Assembly: GCA_964450725.1 (NCBI GenBank)
Contig: CAYVGO010000037.1
Span: 1 to 23,225 of the forward strand
DNA: 23,225 nucleotides
From: CAYVGO01 sp964450725
Lineage (GTDB): Bacteria; Bacteroidota; Bacteroidia; Bacteroidales; UBA932
Direction of reading: 5' to 3'
In this document: in pieces, positions 1 through 5,442 of the stretch
Numbering within the stretch: position 1 is the stretch's first letter
Layout of the letters: each line of letters opens with the position of its first letter
Notes under the pieces: generated by a model
Seen by the model: only the letters and a program-made list of their open reading frames with translations
What the model was told of the DNA's origin: nothing
The model's database searches: none
Made by a program: the position numbers and the translations under genes

Positions 1-53
1 AAAAAAATTTGAATAGCCCTTGTGTATATGACATGGTAGTTATTACAACGAAG

Positions 54-587
54 TTATTTCCGATGGAAAGTTACTTTTGACTCTAACAATACGTTACCCG
101 GTATATTACCAGCAAAAATCTTCATACTTTGATACTGTTCTTCTGTAATTGCTTTAGTGCCATAAGCATAGTCTAAAGACTCTCCAATCGTCATTTCCAT
201 AATCGTGAAACTAACTTGTAAAGTACTTTTTTCTAATTTTATAATATCTAATGTTACAGTTTCTTGATCAGTTATCGTAGTTAATTTGTTGTCTATTTTT
301 TGATAAGTTCCAATTTCGATTTTCCCAGAGTCTGTTGTAATATATTTACCATCTGCAGTAAACTCAATAGTGCTAGGTTCAAGATCTTCTGCGGTTATGG
401 TTTGTGGCTGTAAAAAAGTTCCAAATTGAGCTGCGAGAGATTGGTTGATACCGACAAGTTTGGGTGTTATGGTAATTTCTTTAGTCTCCCACACTCCAAC
501 AAGAGAAGGATCATCTTTTTCACATGAAGTAAAAAGAAAATTCACGGCAAGTAAAAGAGCCGTTGATAAGAATAGTATTTTTTTCAT
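54..587 (-). CDS. Lipocalin-like lipoprotein, hypothetical
   Basis: A 177-residue predicted lipoprotein. The N-terminus is a short Lys-Lys start, a hydrophobic stretch and the lipobox LFTSC with Cys22, so the mature protein should be lipid-anchored outside the inner membrane. The rest starts with a GVWETKEI segment and continues as alternating beta-type strands (STIEFTADGKYITT, then GTYQKIDNKLTTI). That is the pattern of the small lipocalin-like lipoproteins common in Bacteroidota; the family assignment is from pattern only. The frame opens six bases earlier at a TTG (593), but the ATG at 585-587 gives the normal MKK signal-peptide start and is preferred. It has its own promoter at 619-648 and seems to be monocistronic. 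No function can be assigned. Confidence 0.75.
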   Translation of the reverse strand: MKKILFLSTALLLAVNFLFTSCEKDDPSLVGVWETKEITITPKLVGINQSLAAQFGTFLQPQTITAEDLEPSTIEFTADGKYITTDSGKIEIGTYQKIDNKLTTITDQETVTLDIIKLEKSTLQVSFTIMEMTIGESLDYAYGTKAITEEQYQSMKIFAGNIPGNVLLESKVTFHRK

Positions 588-618
588 AGTCAATTAAATT
601 TTAAGAATTAAAACAGTA

Positions 619-648
619 CAAAGGTATATCATTTTTATTCATTTACAA
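619..648 (-). promoter_or_regulatory. Bacteroidota-type promoter for the lipoprotein gene
   Basis: Read on the minus strand, a -33 TTG (646-648) is followed after 19 bases by TACCTTTG (619-626), an exact match to the Bacteroidota -7 consensus TAnnTTTG. It lies about 30 bases upstream of the ATG at 587. Confidence 0.7.
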
Positions 649-790
649 AACAACTAAATGTTAATATTAATATCTATCTGATATACCTTAAAGTTATTTG
701 TGTTTCAAAGTGTACTATAAAAAAGGCATATAAGTCTCTTTTCTCTCTAAAGAATTTTCTTTTGTTTCAAATGTAATAATATACTAGTAA

Positions 791-827
791 TAAAAAAATC
801 CCGACTATAATACATAATCGGGATTTT
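791..827 (-). terminator. Rho-independent terminator after the Lys/Cys-rich peptide gene
   Basis: Perfect 10-bp inverted repeat, AAAATCCCGA (795-804) and TCGGGATTTT (818-827), with a 13-nt loop. On the minus strand the stem runs into seven T. It lies 17 bases beyond the stop of the gene at 844, so it would end the nadC-peptide transcript. Confidence 0.8.
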
Positions 828-843
828 ACATTCAGAGTAAGAA

Positions 844-1023
844 TTATTTCTTAGTCTCTTCTTTCTTACAATCTTTCTTGTCTTTCTTACAATCTTTTTT
901 GTCTTTTTTACAACATTTTTTGTCAGATTGTTCTTTAGTTTGTTCTGCTTTTTTTTCTTCTGCAGCTACAACAAAAGAGGACGTTGCCACTAAAAGTGCG
1001 GCGATAAATAACAATTTTTTCAT
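844..1023 (-). CDS. Small secreted Lys/Cys-rich peptide
   Basis: A 59-residue protein. Residues 1-22 form a typical signal peptide (MKKLLFIAALLV, ending near VVAA). The mature part has almost only Lys, Cys, Asp, Glu, Gln and Thr, with a repeated KKDCKKD heptad-like unit and one CC pair. It is highly basic, with four Cys in a KKCC/DCKK setting. Metal or polyanion binding is conceivable, but this is inference. The ATG at 1023 is chosen over a start eight codons upstream because it begins the signal peptide. The gene starts 31 bases after the nadC stop with no clear promoter between, so it is probably co-transcribed with nadC. A strong terminator follows. I do not recognise the family. Confidence 0.7.
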   Translation of the reverse strand: MKKLLFIAALLVATSSFVVAAEEKKAEQTKEQSDKKCCKKDKKDCKKDKKDCKKEETKK

Positions 1024-1054
1024 GATAAATATAATTAAATTAAACAATAAAACT

Positions 1055-1921
1055 TCACTTTACGGCTTTTAAACTTAAATCTAAACTCTGAATACTGTGA
1101 GTCAGTGCCCCCACTGATATATAATCTACTCCACAACGTGCATAGTCTCTGATAGTGGTTTGAGTAATGTTACCTGAAGACTCTAAAGGAATACGATTTT
1201 TGACTAAATCTACGGCTTTCTTTGTATTTTCTATAGAGAAATTATCTAACATAATGCGAACAATTTTATGTTGTTTATGTTCTTGACAATAATTCATCAC
1301 TTTTTCCAAATCATCTATCGTTCTAACTTCAACCTCAATATCCAAAACTTTGTTATGCTTATTTAAATAACTCGTTACATTTTCTATCGCCTCTATCACT
1401 CCTCCTGCAAAATCAACGTGATTATCCTTTATCAAAATCATATCAAACAAACCCATTCTGTGATTTACTCCTCCACCCCAAACTACTGCCATTTTTTCTA
1501 AGACTCTCATTCCTGGTGTAGTTTTTCGAGTATCCAACAACTTTGTTTTTGTTCCTTCTAACAACTTGACATATTTTGCTGTTACGGTGGCGATACCACT
1601 CAAATGTTGCATAACATTAAGAACTAACCTTTCAGACTGTAATAATGCGATTAAATTTCCACTTACATAAAATACAATATCACCTTTTTTTACGGCATTA
1701 CCATCTTTTATCTTTACATCTATGACCGTGTTTTTATCTATTCTGTGAAAAATCTTAGAAGCCATTTCTACTCCTCCAATAATACCATCTTCTTTGACTA
1801 AAAGTTGCATTTTTCCTATTTGGTGATGAGGAATTGTTGACAATGATGTCCAATCTCCATCTCCAACATCTTCTTTAATTGCCAAATCCAACAACGCATC
1901 AATATATTGCTCTACAGACAT
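1055..1921 (-). CDS. nadC: Nicotinate-nucleotide pyrophosphorylase (carboxylating)
   Basis: Quinolinate phosphoribosyltransferase converts quinolinate and PRPP to nicotinate mononucleotide, CO2 and pyrophosphate in de novo NAD synthesis (cytoplasm). At 288 residues it has the usual family length. Visible hallmarks are EDVGDGDWTSL near residues 17-27, SERLVLN at 96-102, the active-site TRKTTPGMR at 131-139, GGGVNHRMGL at 149-158 and KDNH at 165-168, followed by the EVEVRT strand of the barrel. The frame runs 15 codons further upstream, but those codons overlap the promoter at 1939-1966. The ATG at 1921 starts the conserved MSVEQYID segment and is preferred. The Lys/Cys-rich peptide gene follows after 31 bases, probably on the same transcript. 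nadA and nadB are not in the window. Confidence 0.95.
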   Translation of the reverse strand: MSVEQYIDALLDLAIKEDVGDGDWTSLSTIPHHQIGKMQLLVKEDGIIGGVEMASKIFHRIDKNTVIDVKIKDGNAVKKGDIVFYVSGNLIALLQSERLVLNVMQHLSGIATVTAKYVKLLEGTKTKLLDTRKTTPGMRVLEKMAVVWGGGVNHRMGLFDMILIKDNHVDFAGGVIEAIENVTSYLNKHNKVLDIEVEVRTIDDLEKVMNYCQEHKQHKIVRIMLDNFSIENTKKAVDLVKNRIPLESSGNITQTTIRDYARCGVDYISVGALTHSIQSLDLSLKAVK

Positions 1922-1938
1922 ATGTATTAATTTTGAAA

Positions 1939-1966
1939 CAAAGGTAGTAATATTTATGGATATCAA
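1939..1966 (-). promoter_or_regulatory. Bacteroidota-type promoter for nadC
   Basis: On the minus strand TTG (1964-1966), 17 bases, then TACCTTTG (1939-1946), an exact match to TAnnTTTG. It sits 18 bases upstream of the chosen nadC ATG, giving a very short leader and excluding the longer start. Confidence 0.75.
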
Positions 1967-2030
1967 TTCATAACAAGACAGACAATAATAATAAATAAAA
2001 CTAAGAACAAGTGCCGATTATCATTTGCAT

Positions 2031-2070
2031 GTTTTTTTATATACTCCCCCGACCTTCTTTATAAAAAAAC
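2031..2070 (-). terminator. Possible A/T stem terminator after ogt
   Basis: Perfect 11-bp inverted repeat of A/T-rich arms (2031-2041 and 2060-2070) with an 18-nt loop, 11 bases past the ogt stop. The arms contain runs of T on either strand, so it could stop minus-strand transcripts. The stem has almost no G-C pairs and is therefore weak. Confidence 0.35.
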
Positions 2071-2080
2071 TCTAACAAAA

Positions 2081-2545
2081 TCAAATCATAAACTTCTGTT
2101 CCAATGTTAGTAACGCATTTTTAATTTCTAAACCTCCGGCATAACCTACCAAATTACCACGAATACCAATGACCCTGTGGCAAGGAACAATGATTGGTAA
2201 AGGGTTTCGATTATTGGCATTTCCTACTGCTCTGACTGATTGAGGGCTTCCAATATATTCTGCCACCATCTTGTAACTCCACGTTTGTCCATAAGGAATT
2301 ACCTGCAACGCCTGCCATACCGATTGTTGAAAAGGTGTACCTTCCGGAAGAACCGGCACTGTAAATGTCTTTAATTGTCCTGAAAAATAAGCTTCTAACT
2401 CGTCTGAAAGTTGCTGAACTATCGGAGGGAGTACTGTAGTCTTTTTGGGTGAACAGACTTTACTGCAAAAAGAAATGTTGGTAATGGCTTGTTCGTTAAA
2501 GTCTACCGAAAGCCACCCAACGAGGTCATAATAAAGATAATTCAT
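2081..2545 (-). CDS. ogt: Methylated-DNA--protein-cysteine S-methyltransferase
   Basis: Suicide DNA-repair enzyme that takes the alkyl group from O6-alkylguanine onto its own cysteine. At 154 residues it is typical of Ogt-like proteins. The C-terminal DNA-binding domain shows TPFQQSVWQAL (70-80), IPYGQTWSY (83-91), the Arg finger in SVRAVGNAN (R105), NPLPIIVPCHRVI with the acceptor Cys122, and the following GYAGGLEIKNALLTLE. The N-terminal domain is short and weakly conserved, as usual. Its ATG overlaps the stop of the upstream methyltransferase gene by four bases, so the two are translationally coupled. There is no Ada-type regulatory domain, so this looks like the constitutive form. Confidence 0.93.
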   Translation of the reverse strand: MNYLYYDLVGWLSVDFNEQAITNISFCSKVCSPKKTTVLPPIVQQLSDELEAYFSGQLKTFTVPVLPEGTPFQQSVWQALQVIPYGQTWSYKMVAEYIGSPQSVRAVGNANNRNPLPIIVPCHRVIGIRGNLVGYAGGLEIKNALLTLEQKFMI

Positions 2546-3267
2546 AAATAGGCTCTTTGTTGATAAAATTGATTGGTTAAAACTTTGTAATCTTCACTGT
2601 ATGTAAATTGATCTGTTCTTATCGCTAATATCGGTAAATGTAATGTTGTCTGTTTTTCTTTACCCACACTCAATAATATTCTATGTGGATTAGAGTCAGT
2701 AAAGGAGGTTACGGCTTGTTGTTTTACAATAAATAATCCCAACGTTTTACATAATATTTCTATAATTTCGAGATACTGAAATGGCAAAATGACATAAAAA
2801 AGTCCTTGTTCTGATAATAATTTTTGTACACCCCCAAAAAGTTCTTCAAAAGATAAAGCATGAGTATGTTTTGCTTGTCTCAGTACTGCATTTTTTGACA
2901 ATAATCCTGACCGGTAAAAAGGCGGATTCGAAATAATAATATCAAATCGGTCGTGTGTTTGTTGAAAATCTTGAAATGACGTTTGTACAACCTCAATAAT
3001 ATTTTTAAATGGTGATGAGTATATGTTTTTACGGGCAATTTCTACGGCTGCTTCCATATTATCAATCGCCGTAATGTGTAATGATACTTCTTGCTGTGCC
3101 ATCATAAGCGTTAATAATCCTGTACCGGTTCCTATATCCAATGCCGTCTTACAACCTTGTGGATTACACCATGCTCCGAGTAAAACACCGTCCGTTCCTA
3201 CTTTAAATACTGACTTGTTTTGTTCTATGATAAACTGTTGAAATGCAAATTGACTATCAAAACTCAT
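2542..3267 (-). CDS. trmN6: tRNA1(Val) (adenine(37)-N6)-methyltransferase family protein
   Basis: SAM-dependent N6-adenine methyltransferase of the TrmN6/YfiC type, expected to methylate A37 of tRNA-Val. At 241 residues it is the normal length. It starts with the family signature FKVGTDGVLLGAW (21-33). Motif I DIGTGTG is at 44-50, the acidic SAM-ribose residue in AIDN at 67-70, and the catalytic NPPF tetrapeptide of N6-adenine methylases at 114-117. The small C-terminal half is diverged. It overlaps ogt by four bases (coupled pair). A possible -7 element lies at 3286-3293. Substrate specificity is from family knowledge; other small methyltransferases share this architecture. Confidence 0.85.
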   Translation of the reverse strand: MSFDSQFAFQQFIIEQNKSVFKVGTDGVLLGAWCNPQGCKTALDIGTGTGLLTLMMAQQEVSLHITAIDNMEAAVEIARKNIYSSPFKNIIEVVQTSFQDFQQTHDRFDIIISNPPFYRSGLLSKNAVLRQAKHTHALSFEELFGGVQKLLSEQGLFYVILPFQYLEIIEILCKTLGLFIVKQQAVTSFTDSNPHRILLSVGKEKQTTLHLPILAIRTDQFTYSEDYKVLTNQFYQQRAYL

Positions 3268-3285
3268 TTAATGTTACACTTTTTA

Positions 3286-3293
3286 CAAAATTA
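3286..3293 (-). promoter_or_regulatory. Possible -7 element upstream of the methyltransferase gene
   Basis: TAATTTTG on the minus strand fits TAnnTTTG and lies 19 bases before the ATG at 3267, but no convincing TTG is found 17-21 bases upstream. It would separate trmN6-ogt from the T9SS gene ending at 3330. Confidence 0.35.
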
Positions 3294-3329
3294 CAAATTG
3301 TTTGGATAAGAATCGACCACTTTTACTTT

Positions 3330-5153
3330 TCAATACAAAACCGTTACCGAACCTTTTTTATGGCGTATTTCCCCATTACTGAATGTAACCTGAATCGCAT
3401 AAAAATAAACTCCCTCCGTAACAATACTGCCTGTATTGTTTTTGCGCCCATTCCAACCTTCATGACCATCAAAGTACAAATTTCCTTGAGTATCATAAAT
3501 TGTCAACCTGAAAGTGTACTTTACAGGGGTTATCGGTTCAAAAATCCCCCGCACTTTGCCCGTTGATGAGTTCGTTTGCGAATCATCGACCCGAAGAGCA
3601 TCGGGCATATAAAATTCTGGCTCAACTGCAATATCGTTATTTCTTATGGAAACCATAACATTATCAGCATTGCTGCAAATAACATTATAATTACTTTTAA
3701 AAATGTAATCCTGGTACTGTCCGTTATTGAGAGGGTCAATATAGATTGTATCTGTAATACCGGAGGCTAACTGTGCAGGATAAGGTGATATTCTGTAAAT
3801 GTCAAACAATCCGTTATCCGGACAAATATTTGGCGAAACATGTATGGAAAAACCTTCAGGAAAAGCCTTAATGACAGGCGAAATCAGTGTTACTGTATTA
3901 CTTTGAGACACTATCATATCACATTTATTTTTCATAACAATACGATATGAAACAGGTAACGGATGATGGTCTTCAAATTTACTATCAGTAAGGTTTTCTA
4001 TAGTTTTGAGTACCCTAAAATCGTTACTTCCTATGCTGTATTGTATTTCAAAATTACGATAAGTTGTTTGAGGATCTATTTGAAAATAAAGTTGTGTCTG
4101 AGTGGGAAGATGAATGGCTGAATCTATTTTAAAATACTCCGGTAAACGTTCTGCATCCATTACTTGTGTAATTCGGTTACTTTGGCTTGAATCTATGGAG
4201 CCGTTACCATTGTCGTAATAAGCACGAATAAAAAAATGGTATTGTCGTACCGAGGGTGTTACGGTAAAAGTATATTCTGTATTTGCCAGTTGATTTTTGG
4301 CAAGTTGAAAGTCTGCAAGGGTCAATGCCTCTTCCGGAACATTAACGGCATACCAAACAGCATAATGAGCCGTAAAGTTGGTAATTGTATTTTCGGGTTT
4401 AAATTTGTCAAACTTTTCTACTTTACTCCACTGCAATCGTATCGTAGAGTTGCATTCCTGAAAATCCGGGGGATTTAAAAACAGTGTGTTTAAATAATCG
4501 GTTTGAGGACTATCAGTATTACTCCCACCAAAACCGTGGGAACGAAGTGTATATTTATGAGATTCGGTATATTGAGATATTGTTCGAGAATAAGTAGAAA
4601 CTGTATTGGTAACACTTGCCACAGCATTAGTCACTGGATTTTGATTGACATCTTTAATTCGCTCATAGATAGTATAGCCGCTAACCAATGATGATGACGT
4701 TTTACTTAACTCCCAAAACAACGTAACGCGTTGGTTGGTTAAGTCTATGGAAGTTCCTTTAAAATAGGGTGGTTCAACTTGTGGGGATGTTTGTGAATAC
4801 ACAAACGTAAGTTGCAGTAACACTGCTAATGACAAAAATACTTTTTTGAGACTTGCGGAACTTCCGCAAATGATAAAAATACTTTTTTGAGGCTTGCGGA
4901 ACTTCCGCAAATGATAAAAATACTTTTTTGAGNNNNNNNNNNNNNNNNNNNNNNNNNNNNNNNNNNNNNNNNNNNNNNNNNNNNNNNNNNNNNNNNNNNN
5001 NNNNNNNNNNNNNNNNNNNNNNNNNNNNNNNNAATACTTTTTTGAGGCTTGCGGAACTTCCGCAAATGATAAAAATACTTTTTTGAGGCTTGCAGTAACT
5101 CTGCAAATAACAAAAGTACTTTTTTGAAGCTTGCACAAGTTGAGCAAATGCAA
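3330..5153 (-). CDS. T9SS type B (gliding motility-type) cargo protein; start unresolved
   Basis: The solid part, from about 4850 down to the stop at 3330 (about 505 residues), is a secreted protein. It begins with a signal-peptide-like KKVFLSLAVLLQLTFVYSQ and continues with fibronectin-like beta modules (for example VTLFWELSKTSSSLVSGYTIYE, and further modules). It ends in the gliding-motility-associated C-terminal domain: FRLTIYDTQGN, then GWNGR, EGVYFYAIQV and a final KGSVTVLY. That domain directs export by the type IX system. The frame stays open upstream through the 41-bp repeat array and an N gap to a TTG at 5153, but no ATG or GTG lies in this frame near the signal peptide. The nearest in-frame TTG (4833-4835) would cut away the Lys-Lys. 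The only ATG in the region (5161) is in a different frame in this assembly. Coordinates above 4850 are therefore only the open frame, not a supported start. Confidence 0.7.
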   Translation of the reverse strand: MHLLNLCKLQKSTFVICRVTASLKKVFLSFAEVPQASKKYXXXXXXXXXXXXXXXXXXXXXXXXXXXXXXXXXXSKKYFYHLRKFRKPQKSIFIICGSSASLKKVFLSLAVLLQLTFVYSQTSPQVEPPYFKGTSIDLTNQRVTLFWELSKTSSSLVSGYTIYERIKDVNQNPVTNAVASVTNTVSTYSRTISQYTESHKYTLRSHGFGGSNTDSPQTDYLNTLFLNPPDFQECNSTIRLQWSKVEKFDKFKPENTITNFTAHYAVWYAVNVPEEALTLADFQLAKNQLANTEYTFTVTPSVRQYHFFIRAYYDNGNGSIDSSQSNRITQVMDAERLPEYFKIDSAIHLPTQTQLYFQIDPQTTYRNFEIQYSIGSNDFRVLKTIENLTDSKFEDHHPLPVSYRIVMKNKCDMIVSQSNTVTLISPVIKAFPEGFSIHVSPNICPDNGLFDIYRISPYPAQLASGITDTIYIDPLNNGQYQDYIFKSNYNVICSNADNVMVSIRNNDIAVEPEFYMPDALRVDDSQTNSSTGKVRGIFEPITPVKYTFRLTIYDTQGNLYFDGHEGWNGRKNNTGSIVTEGVYFYAIQVTFSNGEIRHKKGSVTVLY

Positions 5154-5190
5154 AAAAACATTTTTTGAGACTTGCTCAACTTGTGCAAAG
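4834..5190 (-). repeat. 41-bp tandem array with dyad-symmetric units, interrupted by a 100-N gap
   Basis: Units start at 4834, 4875, 4916, (5030), 5071, 5112 and 5153, exactly 41 bases apart; the gap is 4933-5032. Each unit has an A-run/T-run segment (AAAAATACTTTTTTGAG on plus) and a 17-nt dyad. The central units carry TTGCGGAACTTCCGCAA, a perfect 8-bp arm palindrome. The outer units carry different sequences (TTGCAGTAACTCTGCAA, TTGCACAAGTTGAGCAA, TTGCTCAACTTGTGCAA) that still fold back with at most one mismatch or a shorter stem. Read on the minus strand there is no stop codon in any frame downstream of 5161. The unit closest to the gene grades into the T9SS signal-peptide codons. Copy number is unknown because of the gap. 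Confidence 0.95.
5131..5188. repeat. 17-bp perfect inverted repeat at the promoter-distal end of array 1
   Basis: TTGCACAAGTTGAGCAA (5131-5147) and its exact reverse complement TTGCTCAACTTGTGCAA (5172-5188), 24 bases apart. The only ATG of this region on the minus strand (5159-5161) lies in the loop between them. Confidence 0.85.
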
Positions 5191-5442
5191 AGAAAAACTT
5201 TTTGTTGAAAACTTGACCTATGCCGACAAATGGAGATTTCACTGATTGATTAAGAATTATACTCAAACAAAATTGTTTTGCAAAATTAGTAGGTCGCAAT
5301 GTAAATATGTTGCGTACAACGTCTCAATCCTAAATAGTAAAGAAATAATTTTGCAGCCATCTGTAATTCTGATGTTGTATGTAACACTCTACTTGATTGT
5401 CTGAAAATCTTCCCAACACACCTCCATTCAATATAAATACTT

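Noticed and set aside
3243..3566. 107-codon open frame on plus
   Set aside because: It lies across the start of the methyltransferase gene and the end of the T9SS gene on the other strand, and its translation resembles nothing; a shadow of real coding sequence.
4834..5190. CRISPR array (palindromic repeats)
   Set aside because: Units are contiguous and nearly identical over all 41 bases, with no unique spacers.
4826..5299. A separate small protein encoded by the array from a TTG at 5299
   Set aside because: Upstream codons have no signal or domain, and all three frames of the repeat are equally open, so openness is not evidence for this particular start.
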